Shown here one piece after another: positions 8,708-16,543 of a stretch of 64,000 nt of DNA (positions are counted from its first letter, which is position 1; every line of letters begins with the position of its first letter). The translations under genes were made by a program, and so were the position numbers. Origin of the DNA: GCA-002708315 sp964460905 (GTDB lineage: Bacteria > Bacteroidota > Bacteroidia > Bacteroidales > F082). Under the pieces are notes generated by a model. It worked only from the letters and a program-made list of their open reading frames with translations. It had not been told where the DNA came from and ran no database searches. Location of the stretch: NCBI GenBank assembly GCA_964460905.1, contig CAYWRM010000020.1:1-64000 (forward strand). Direction: 5' to 3'.

Positions 8708-9469
8708 ATGAATAATTTTAAAACAGCAATAGTAACATCTTTAATAGCAATAATATCCTTTTCACAGGCGCATTCACAAAAAATTACTGCCAAAGAAATT
8801 ATTAAAATTGCCGATGAAAAAAATCGAGGTATTTCATCTAAAGGTACTATGTCTATGACAATTGTCAGGCCCAAGTGGGAAAGAACAATAGTAATGAAAA
8901 ACTGGTCGAAAGGTGATGACAACTTTATGTTATATATATCTGAACCAGCCAAAGAAAAAGGACAGGTATTTTTAAAAGTAGGTAAAGAAATGTGGAATTA
9001 TGTACCTACAATTTCACGAATGATCAAAATTCCTCCATCAATGATGATGCAGTCGTGGATGGGTTCCGACTTTACAAATGATGACCTTGTTAAACAATCA
9101 TCAATAGTTGTTGATTACGATCACAAACTTATTGGCGAAGAAGTTGTTCGCGATCAAAATTGTTATAAAATTGAATTAATACCACATCCGGATGCTCCAG
9201 TTGTTTGGGGAAAAATTATTTCATGGATAACAAAAGATGGTTACAATTTATGGAAAAATGAATATTTTGATGAAGATGGATATTTACAGAACATTGAAAA
9301 CGGCTACAATATTAAAAAAATGGGTGACCGAACAATTCCAACAAAATTTGAAATGATACCTGCTGATGAAGAGGGTAAAAAAACTATTATGGAGATCATT
9401 GAAGTTGAATACAATATAGATATCAATGACAGTTTCTTTAGCAAACAGAACATGAAAAAAGTAAGGTAA
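8708..9469 (+). CDS. LolA-like outer-membrane lipoprotein-sorting protein
   Basis: This is a probable periplasmic carrier of lipids or lipoproteins. The start at 8708 gives a signal peptide ending SQAHSQ; an alternative TTG at 8690 would only add six residues overlapping the TetR gene. The mature part has the features of the outer-membrane lipoprotein-sorting protein family: SKGTMSMTIVRPKWERTIVMKNWSKG, then MWNYVPTISRMIKIPPSMM, SWMGSDFTNDDLV and the C-terminal INDSFFSKQNM. Family members accompany RND or ABC exporters with an outer-membrane barrel; here three FtsX permeases, a LolD-like ATPase and a barrel follow. Confidence 0.8.
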   Translation: MNNFKTAIVTSLIAIISFSQAHSQKITAKEIIKIADEKNRGISSKGTMSMTIVRPKWERTIVMKNWSKGDDNFMLYISEPAKEKGQVFLKVGKEMWNYVPTISRMIKIPPSMMMQSWMGSDFTNDDLVKQSSIVVDYDHKLIGEEVVRDQNCYKIELIPHPDAPVVWGKIISWITKDGYNLWKNEYFDEDGYLQNIENGYNIKKMGDRTIPTKFEMIPADEEGKKTIMEIIEVEYNIDINDSFFSKQNMKKVR

Positions 9470-9545
9470 TTTAAGGTTGTCGGGTTATCAAGTTAATAAC
9501 AACTATGATAGCAGTGACTGTAAAAACCGCCTAAATCATTCATAA

Positions 9546-10766
9546 ATGCTCAAATACATAAAAATAGCTTGGCTTAATTTGTGGCGCAACACTCGCCGAA
9601 CATTAATAACATCATCATCTGTTTTTTTTGGGGTTTTCTTTGCTGTATTAATGACTTCTGTTCAAAAGGGGTCATTTGAGAATATGATTAATAATATGGC
9701 TCGGTTTTATTCGGGATACATACAGATTCAACAGTCAGATTACAAAGAAAATCCTAGTGTTAACAACAGTTTTCAATTACCACAACAACTTGAAAATATA
9801 ATTAATAGCAATACTGAAATTACGTCATCAGCTAACCGTGTTCAAACTTTCGCCCTTGCATCAAATGAAACAAAGAGTTTTCCGACAGTAATTTTTGGAG
9901 TAGACCCTGAGGATGAGAATTCAATATCACAATTGAGTAAACATATTGATGGAGGTGAATACATTACTAGCGGTTCGAAAGATTTGATGATTGGAAAAGT
10001 ACTGGCAGAAAACCTCAACTTAGATGTAGGCGATTCATTAATTCTTATGGGACAAGGTTATCATGGTCAAAGTGCTGTTGGCATTTATAGAGTAGCAGCT
10101 TTACTCGACTTCCCACTACCCGATCTAAGCAAACAAATTGTTTACATGGACATAGGTAATTGCCAGGATTTTGCTTCCATAAACGGTCTGATAACCTCTA
10201 ATGTAATTATGGTTGAAAATACCGAAGATGTTGAAAAAGTAATGAGTAGCCTCCAACCCCACTCCAACGATGAAATTACTATCTATTCATGGCAAGATTT
10301 AATGCCTGAATTATTAAACCTGATGGAAGGCAAAGAAGCTAGTGGGGCATTGATAAAAAGTCTGCTTTTTATGATTATAGGATTTGGTGTTTGGGCTACT
10401 ATAATAATGATGATGCACGAAAGAAAAAGGGAACTGGGAGTTATGATTGCCATAGGCTTCCAAAAAGGAAAACTACTGGTAATGATGATGCTAGAGTCGG
10501 CATTTATAGGAATAATCGGAGTAGTTGCAGGACTTGCCATAAGTTACCCTATAATGTGGCATTTTTATAAAAATCCAGTTTATGTTACAGGCGAAATGGC
10601 CGAGACTTACAAGTCAATGGGCTTTGAACCAAAAATTGCTTTCAGCGCTAATCCGGAAATATTTTATAATCCGGCAATTACAATACTCATAATATTTCTA
10701 TTAGTTTCACTATATCAAATATATTTTGTTGCAAAACTTAAGGTTGTAAATTCATTAAAAGGTTAA
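9546..10766 (+). CDS. FtsX/LolE-type ABC transporter permease 1
   Basis: An inner-membrane subunit of a MacB/LolCDE-type transporter. It has one N-terminal helix (WLNLWRNTRRTLITSSSVFFGVFFAVLM, residues about 8-35), a periplasmic domain of about 230 residues, and three C-terminal helices from about residue 270. The cytoplasmic loop HERKRELGVMIAIGF is the conserved FtsX coupling segment. It resembles the next gene in order and spacing of motifs (GQGYHGQSAVGIY against GQGFHGVMAAGLY), so the two are paralogues from a duplication. Confidence 0.88.
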   Translation: MLKYIKIAWLNLWRNTRRTLITSSSVFFGVFFAVLMTSVQKGSFENMINNMARFYSGYIQIQQSDYKENPSVNNSFQLPQQLENIINSNTEITSSANRVQTFALASNETKSFPTVIFGVDPEDENSISQLSKHIDGGEYITSGSKDLMIGKVLAENLNLDVGDSLILMGQGYHGQSAVGIYRVAALLDFPLPDLSKQIVYMDIGNCQDFASINGLITSNVIMVENTEDVEKVMSSLQPHSNDEITIYSWQDLMPELLNLMEGKEASGALIKSLLFMIIGFGVWATIIMMMHERKRELGVMIAIGFQKGKLLVMMMLESAFIGIIGVVAGLAISYPIMWHFYKNPVYVTGEMAETYKSMGFEPKIAFSANPEIFYNPAITILIIFLLVSLYQIYFVAKLKVVNSLKG

Positions 10767-10821
10767 AAATAGCTCTCATAATTCCGATAATTATCGGATA
10801 CAATGCATAAATAAAATAAAC

Positions 10822-12039
10822 ATGAAGAATATAATAATGGCATGGAGAAATCTTTGGAGAAAGCCCTGGAGGACGGTAATAACAAGCGGTTCAATATTTT
10901 TTGGGGTCCTCTTATCTACATTTATGACATCTATGCAATATGGCTCATATGATGCTATGATTAGCAATGTGGTGAAATTTTACTCAGGCTATATGCAAAT
11001 TTTTACTGAAGAATATCACCTTAACAAAACCATAAATAACACATTTATTCTCAACGATACAATAAAAGGAATTATTGAGAACGAAAAAGGTATAACACAT
11101 TCCACTCCAAGATTAGAGTATTTTTCCCTTGCATCTTCTGAGGAATTTACAAAAGGGAGTATGGTTATTGGAGTAGATCCAGTTGGTGAGAATCAGGTTA
11201 CAGGCTTGAAAAAATGGGTTAAAAATGGTTCATATTTAGTTGATGGAGATTATGGCGTATTGGTAGCAACCGACCTGGCAAAGTATTTAAAAATTGGGGT
11301 TGGTGACACTATTGTTCTGTACGGACAAGGGTTTCACGGAGTTATGGCTGCAGGTCTTTATCCTGTTAAGGGAATTCTTGAGTTTCCTTCACCAGAGCTT
11401 AACAAACAGTTTATTTATATGACTTTAACAGCTAGTCAGGAATTATTTTCAGCTCCAAACAGACTTAGTTCTATGGTACTTATGATCGAAAATAACCACC
11501 ATATGCCACCAATATTAAAACACTTAAAAAAAGAAGTTAAACCACCATTTATGGTTATGTCGTGGGAAGAACTTCAGCCCGAACTTGTTCAAATGATTGA
11601 TGGTGACAAGGCCGGAGGACTATTTATGAAATCACTACTTTATATAATAATTACTTTCGGAATACTTGGTACAATTTTAATGATGGTGAGCGAGCGAAAA
11701 CGTGAATTAGGAGTAATGATTGCCATTGGTATGCAAAGGGTTAAGCTCAGTACAATTCTATTTTTTGAAACATTGTTTATTGGAATAATTGGTGCATCTG
11801 CAGGAATTTTAGTAAGCATTCCAATAACATACTGGTATTTTTTAAATCCAATACCCCTTGTTGGAGATGCTGCCAAAACTATGATTGATATGGGAATTGA
11901 ACCGTTTATGTATTTTTCAATTCAACCAGACATTTATTACATTCAAGCTCTTATAGTTTTAATTATTACCATGCTTATATCCATTTATCCAATAATAAAA
12001 TCTTTTACCCTAAAATTAACAACAGCATTACACGGATAA
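10822..12039 (+). CDS. FtsX/LolE-type ABC transporter permease 2
   Basis: Paralogue of the preceding permease, with the same layout: N-terminal helix after AWRNLWRKPWRT, a periplasmic MacB-type domain, and three C-terminal helices beginning near residue 272. The coupling loop reads SERKRELGVMIAIGM. Mid-domain motifs such as VATDLAKYLKIGVGDTIVL match permease 1 closely. The gap to the previous gene is 55 bp and holds no terminator, consistent with one operon. Confidence 0.88.
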   Translation: MKNIIMAWRNLWRKPWRTVITSGSIFFGVLLSTFMTSMQYGSYDAMISNVVKFYSGYMQIFTEEYHLNKTINNTFILNDTIKGIIENEKGITHSTPRLEYFSLASSEEFTKGSMVIGVDPVGENQVTGLKKWVKNGSYLVDGDYGVLVATDLAKYLKIGVGDTIVLYGQGFHGVMAAGLYPVKGILEFPSPELNKQFIYMTLTASQELFSAPNRLSSMVLMIENNHHMPPILKHLKKEVKPPFMVMSWEELQPELVQMIDGDKAGGLFMKSLLYIIITFGILGTILMMVSERKRELGVMIAIGMQRVKLSTILFFETLFIGIIGASAGILVSIPITYWYFLNPIPLVGDAAKTMIDMGIEPFMYFSIQPDIYYIQALIVLIITMLISIYPIIKSFTLKLTTALHG

Positions 12040-12105
12040 TTTTTATGAAATAATTAAGATTTAAAAAAAATAATCATTAGTCAATAATAAACAAAAAATA
12101 AAGAA

Positions 12106-13326
12106 ATGCTACTATCAATTTCATGGCGGAATATCTGGAGAAACAAAGTACGTAGTCTGGTAATAATATTCTCAATTGCACTTGGGATATTTGCCGGAGT
12201 TTTAAGTGCTGCGTTTTTTAAAGGCATGGCCGATCAAAGGATTAACAAGGTGATAAACACTGAATTGTCGTATATTCAGATACACAATCCAGGATTTGAA
12301 CAAACTTCTGATTTTGCCAATTTCATCATTAACGCAAACCAAATAGAGGACGAAGTAATAAAAATACCTAATGTAACAGGTGTAAGCCGAAGGATATCAA
12401 TACAGTCAATGGCTGCATCCGCAGAAACTGCATCAGGAGTTAAAATTTCGGGTGTTTTTCCGGAAAAAGAGAAAACAGTTACTAATATCAGCACTAAAAT
12501 TATTGACGGTAAATATTTTGAAGGAATATCAAAAAACCCCGTTGTAATTGGAAAAAAACTTGCTGAGAAACTAAATGTAAAAGTAAGATCAAAAATTATA
12601 CTCACTATTCAAGACTTGGATAACAACATCACTTCTGGGGCATTCAGGATATCTGGAATCTATTCAACCGATAATAACATGTTTGATGAAGCAAATATTT
12701 TTGTGAGATTTCCTGATATCCAAAAACTAACAAACTTCCCTGAGAATGGGGCCCATGAAATTGCAATAAACATTAATAACAACGAAAATCTTCCAATTAT
12801 CTTCAAAGTAGTTGAAGAAGTTACAGGTAACAAACTAGATGTTAAAACATGGAAAGAATTAAGTCCTGAAATGAACTACTTAACCGAAGCCATGGATATG
12901 TACATGTACATTTTCATTATTATAATACTTATGGCATTGCTGTTTGGAATAATAAACACAATGCTCATGGTAGTTATGGAACGCACTAAAGAGATCGGAA
13001 TGCTTATGGCTATTGGCATGAATAAAGGTAAAGTATTTTGGATGATTGTGCTTGAATCGGTATTATTGTCGCTCACTGGCGGAATAGTTGGAATTGTAAT
13101 CGGGGCTGTTAGTTCAAAGTTTGGCGAAACACACCCTATCGACCTTAGTATGTGGGCACAAGGCTATCAGCAACTAGGTTATGATGCCTTTGTTTACACC
13201 AGCCTTGATCCAACAATGCTCATTAATGTAACAGTGCTAGTAATTATTACAGGAGTAATTGCAGCCATTTATCCAGCGTACAAAGCACTAAAAAATGACC
13301 CGGCTGATGCTTTGAGGATGGAGTAG
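12106..13326 (+). CDS. FtsX/LolC-type ABC transporter permease 3
   Basis: Third permease of the cluster, more divergent than the first two. The N-terminal segment is SWRNIWRNKVRSLVIIFSIALG, followed by a periplasmic domain with VIGKKLAEKLNVKVRSKIIL, and C-terminal helices from about residue 262. Its coupling loop MERTKEIGMLMAIGM differs from the ERKRELGVMIAIG form in permeases 1 and 2. A heterodimer of this subunit with permease 1 or 2, as LolC with LolE, is therefore plausible. Confidence 0.88.
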   Translation: MLLSISWRNIWRNKVRSLVIIFSIALGIFAGVLSAAFFKGMADQRINKVINTELSYIQIHNPGFEQTSDFANFIINANQIEDEVIKIPNVTGVSRRISIQSMAASAETASGVKISGVFPEKEKTVTNISTKIIDGKYFEGISKNPVVIGKKLAEKLNVKVRSKIILTIQDLDNNITSGAFRISGIYSTDNNMFDEANIFVRFPDIQKLTNFPENGAHEIAININNNENLPIIFKVVEEVTGNKLDVKTWKELSPEMNYLTEAMDMYMYIFIIIILMALLFGIINTMLMVVMERTKEIGMLMAIGMNKGKVFWMIVLESVLLSLTGGIVGIVIGAVSSKFGETHPIDLSMWAQGYQQLGYDAFVYTSLDPTMLINVTVLVIITGVIAAIYPAYKALKNDPADALRME

Positions 13327-13345
13327 GTTATAAGCTATAGGCTCG

Positions 13346-13386
13346 TTCGGATTGCACCTGCCTGCGGCAGGCAAGTGCAATCCGAA
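13346..13386. repeat. Near-perfect palindrome, intergenic repeat copy 1
   Basis: Twelve-base arms TTCGGATTGCAC (13346-13357) and GTGCAATCCGAA (13375-13386) enclose a second palindrome, TGCCTGCGGCAGGCA. The flank GAATGTAAAG followed by GGATTTGCAATCC recurs after the ATPase gene (14204-14250), so this belongs to a dispersed intergenic repeat family. It could also act as a transcript-processing hairpin between permease 3 and the ATPase. Confidence 0.6.
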
Positions 13387-13446
13387 TGTAAAGTGAAAAG
13401 GATTTGCAATCCTAAAAAAAGATAATAACACAACAACATAAAAACG

Positions 13447-14142
13447 ATGAACAACGTAATAGAAATAACAGGTCTCACGAAAATCTACAATAGTAGCGAA
13501 GTAAAAGTAAAAGCAGTAAACGGAATTGACATTAATTTTAAAGAAGGTGAATTTACAGCAGTAGTTGGACCATCAGGGTCAGGAAAAACCACTTTCTTAA
13601 ATATGCTGGGAGGTCTCGACAGGCCAACTGAAGGTATAGTTAAAATTGGTGGTGTTGATATTTGGAAACTAAGCTCACGCAAACTCATCGATTTTAGGAT
13701 GAATAATGTAGGGTTTGTGTTCCAATCGTACAACCTTATACCCGTACTTACAGCAGGCGAAAATGTAGAATTTATTATGCAGTTGCAAGGCAAAAAAAAG
13801 AAGGAAAGAGAAGAACGTACCAAAGAACTCCTTGATGCAGTTGGAATTGGCGACCGCATAAAAAGTCGCCCTTCTAAATTATCCGGAGGTCAGCAGCAAA
13901 GAGTGGCTGTAGCAAGAGCTTTAGCATCAAAACCGGAGTTTATTCTGGCAGATGAACCAACAGCCAATTTAGATTCTCATGCAACCAGCAGTTTACTCGA
14001 GCTTATGTCGCAAATGAACAAAAAATTCAACACAACATTTATTTTCGCCACCCACGACCAACGCGTAATGGACAAAGCCACAAGGATTGTTACCATTGAG
14101 GACGGTAAGATATTGAGTGATGAATATTTTGATAGAGGTTAA
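13447..14142 (+). CDS. LolD/MacB-type ABC transporter ATP-binding protein
   Basis: It provides ATP hydrolysis for the three permeases. All ABC motifs are present: Walker A GPSGSGKT near residues 43-50, the Q-loop VFQSYNLIP, the signature LSGGQQQR, Walker B FILADEP and the switch histidine in ATHDQRV. At 231 residues it is a stand-alone LolD-size subunit. Only one ATPase gene accompanies three permease genes. It is flanked on both sides by copies of the same intergenic palindrome. Confidence 0.93.
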   Translation: MNNVIEITGLTKIYNSSEVKVKAVNGIDINFKEGEFTAVVGPSGSGKTTFLNMLGGLDRPTEGIVKIGGVDIWKLSSRKLIDFRMNNVGFVFQSYNLIPVLTAGENVEFIMQLQGKKKKEREERTKELLDAVGIGDRIKSRPSKLSGGQQQRVAVARALASKPEFILADEPTANLDSHATSSLLELMSQMNKKFNTTFIFATHDQRVMDKATRIVTIEDGKILSDEYFDRG

Positions 14143-14167
14143 TGTGGATTAAAAATCCATAGCCCCA

Positions 14168-14250
14168 CACTTCTGAATTACAAATCCAGAAGTGCGCAAG
14201 CTCATTCGGATTTGCAATCCGAATGTAAAGGGCCAAGGATTTATAATCCA
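14168..14250. repeat. Intergenic palindromes, repeat copy 2
   Basis: CACTTCTG/CAGAAGTG (14168-14194) and ATTCGGATT/AATCCGAAT (14204-14224, perfect nine-base arms) lie in tandem. They are followed by GAATGTAAAGGGCC and GGATTTATAATCC. The second palindrome and its flank resemble 13346-13412 on the other side of the ATPase gene. Confidence 0.55.
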
Positions 14251-14261
14251 AAACGAAAAAA

Positions 14262-15524
14262 ATGAAAAGAACAATATTTATAGTTTCGCTTATAGCTTCA
14301 GCATTGATCCTCTCTATCAATGTAAAAGCGCAAAATAAGCTACGGATAACAGGATTTATGGAATACCTAAATAACACCTGGATTCCTAGTAGTACATACC
14401 AGTCTTATGGATTTACTGATTGGCAAAATCAATCCACAATATACAACCGCATTAATTTATGGTGGACACCTGTAAACAACCTTGAATTTCATGCAGGCAT
14501 GAGAAATAACTTCACTTTTGGACCATTAGTAGCACAGTACAACAATTTTTTTAAAGTAGCTAACATTGGAACCTATGCAGACCTTGTAACTTACGACGAT
14601 GGCTACCTGGATCTAACATGGTTCATTTCAGGTGATAACTCAAATGTTCTTTACACTAACCTCGACAGGTTGAATATGAAATGGACAAGCAACAAATTTG
14701 AACTAACAATTGGTAGACAAAGAATAAATTGGGGGACAAATTTAGTCTGGAATCCGAATGATATTTTTAACGCTTTCAATTATTTTGATTTCAATTATAT
14801 TGAAAGACCGGGAAGCGATGCTATACTTTTAGAATATTATACAGGAGATTTCTCATCAATACAATTGGCAGGTAAACTAAACTATCGCCAAGAACTAATT
14901 GATTCAATTTCATTTGAAAAAAAATTAAGTTTAACGGCAGCTGCTCTTTACAAATTTAACCGATGGAGTTACGACTTTCAGTTTTTTGGTGGTATGATGC
15001 AAACAGATATCACAGCAGGCTTGGGGTGGTCGGGCAATATAGCAGGAGCAGGATTCACAGGTGAGGCTAGTTGGTTTAAGGACATCGATAATTTTGATGA
15101 TACTACAGGTATTGTAATTGCGTCCATAAGTGCGAACTATATCTTTAAAAATCAAATAATGGCAAGTTTGTCTTTCATATACAATAGTAACGGCTCAACA
15201 GGTGATGCGTACGCTAATGCAGGTGGTACGTTGGGTTCTTTATCAACACTGTTTTCCAGCAGCCTCAATGTTAAAAACCTTTCCCCCTCACGATTCGATA
15301 TTTTTGGCCAACTTTCATACCCTGCAACACCACTTGTTAATGTGAGCCTTTCTGCAATGCTAAACCCTTACGATAAATCGGCCTACATTGGCCCCTCAGC
15401 AAATTTTAGCTTAACTGACAACATAAGTCTCATGCTTGTGGGTCAATTGTTTTTCGGTGAAACTTTAACTGAGTTTGGAGATTATGGTCAAATGTACTTC
15501 TTAGACTTAAAATGGAACTTTTAA
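14262..15524 (+). CDS. Outer-membrane beta-barrel protein of the transporter cluster
   Basis: Residues 1-23 are a signal peptide ending NVKAQ. The remainder alternates short amphipathic strands (LRITGFMEYL, FELTIGRQRINWG, YDFQFFGGMM) and ends with an aromatic strand MYFLDLKWNF, as expected for insertion by the Bam machinery. The motif GRQRINWGTNLVWNPNDIFN resembles barrel proteins found with LolA-like proteins and exporters. Within this cluster it may be the outer-membrane end of the pathway. Its substrate cannot be told. Confidence 0.7.
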   Translation: MKRTIFIVSLIASALILSINVKAQNKLRITGFMEYLNNTWIPSSTYQSYGFTDWQNQSTIYNRINLWWTPVNNLEFHAGMRNNFTFGPLVAQYNNFFKVANIGTYADLVTYDDGYLDLTWFISGDNSNVLYTNLDRLNMKWTSNKFELTIGRQRINWGTNLVWNPNDIFNAFNYFDFNYIERPGSDAILLEYYTGDFSSIQLAGKLNYRQELIDSISFEKKLSLTAAALYKFNRWSYDFQFFGGMMQTDITAGLGWSGNIAGAGFTGEASWFKDIDNFDDTTGIVIASISANYIFKNQIMASLSFIYNSNGSTGDAYANAGGTLGSLSTLFSSSLNVKNLSPSRFDIFGQLSYPATPLVNVSLSAMLNPYDKSAYIGPSANFSLTDNISLMLVGQLFFGETLTEFGDYGQMYFLDLKWNF

Positions 15525-15572
15525 CATATAAAAATCATTAGTATCTTCGCATCAACTATATTTACTTTTATT

Positions 15573-16076
15573 ATGGGTTTGGGATATCGCTATACAAAAT
15601 ATATACTACTAACAATACTTGCCATAGCAATGATGGCACTGTCACTATCCATTCAAGAATTTGGAATATATTTTGGAGTTCTCCTATTAGTAGGAGCTGC
15701 ATTATCAACAGTTTACTTATTTATCCATTTTGATGAAAATATAAATGAGAAAATAATTATTGAATTAGCAATAGATGGTTTTGCTGGATTGATAATATTC
15801 ACATATCCCGCTCCCGATGCAAGGTTTTTCATGTTAGACTTTTCATTTTGGATTGCAGTTATGGGGATGCTTCATCTTACAGCAGGCTTATTCGACAATA
15901 AAAACGGTAGGTATTTTTGGCTATACATACTAAGTGGAATTATGATGATTGTGTTTGGTTTTATAATTCTGAATTATAGTACAGAACACATTGGATCTGT
16001 AGTATACCTTATTGCTATTGTACTAGCCTATTACGGGTTACTTAATCTTTATTTAACAAATAAAAACAAAGTCTGA
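15573..16076 (+). CDS. DUF308/HdeD-like integral membrane protein
   Basis: A 167-residue protein with about six hydrophobic helices in pairs (residues about 8-25, 29-52, 64-80, 90-108, 115-133, 140-158), connected by very short loops. Size and layout fit the HdeD/DUF308 family, whose E. coli member is linked to acid resistance; the role here is unknown. A TATCTTCG box near 15541, one base off the consensus, may be its promoter. Confidence 0.6.
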   Translation: MGLGYRYTKYILLTILAIAMMALSLSIQEFGIYFGVLLLVGAALSTVYLFIHFDENINEKIIIELAIDGFAGLIIFTYPAPDARFFMLDFSFWIAVMGMLHLTAGLFDNKNGRYFWLYILSGIMMIVFGFIILNYSTEHIGSVVYLIAIVLAYYGLLNLYLTNKNKV

Positions 16077-16117
16077 TATAATGATTGTTTACATTTGCAA
16101 AATAAAATAACAAAATG

Positions 16118-16147
16118 TTGCTTGTTTTAAATAAAGTTTTATCTTTG
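16118..16147 (+). promoter_or_regulatory. Promoter of rpsO
   Basis: TTG (16118-16120) and TATCTTTG (16140-16147) are 19 bases apart. A second box, TACATTTG at 16090-16097, may give an upstream start. Confidence 0.7.
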
Positions 16148-16179
16148 CAGCCCAAAATTTTGAGTAAAAGAAACAACGT

Positions 16180-16449
16180 ATGTATTTAAGTACAGAAGAG
16201 AAAAAAGAGATTTTTGAAAAATACGGTAAGAACAGTACTGACACAGGTTCTGCAGAAGGTCAAATTGCCTTATTTACCTATAGAATCAAACACCTGACAG
16301 GTCATTTGAAAGAAAATAAAAAAGACCTATTTACACAAAGGTCATTAATTAGACTTGTTGGTAAAAGAAGAAAACTCCTTGACTATTTGAAAGAAAAAGA
16401 TATTGAAAGATATCGTATAATTATCAAGCAACTAAGTTTAAGGAAATAA
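16180..16449 (+). CDS. rpsO: 30S ribosomal protein S15
   Basis: Small-subunit protein that binds 16S rRNA early in assembly. The 89-residue sequence has the S15 signature from TGSAEGQIALFTYRIKHLT through RSLIRLVGKRRKLLDYL to RYRIIIKQLSLRK. It precedes pnp, the same order as in many bacteria, but here a terminator hairpin separates the two. Confidence 0.97.
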   Translation: MYLSTEEKKEIFEKYGKNSTDTGSAEGQIALFTYRIKHLTGHLKENKKDLFTQRSLIRLVGKRRKLLDYLKEKDIERYRIIIKQLSLRK

Positions 16450-16472
16450 AGTTTAAATAACTTATGCGCAAT

Positions 16473-16502
16473 AAAAAGGCAATTTACCGATTGCCTTTTT
16501 TT
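16473..16502 (+). terminator. Rho-independent terminator after rpsO
   Basis: AAAAAGGCAA and TTGCCTTTTT are perfect inverted arms with an 8-base loop, followed by a T-run. It lies 23 bases after the rpsO stop. Confidence 0.85.
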
Positions 16503-16543
16503 GTGTTTTATTAATCATGCACACTAACAATATCCAGTAAATT

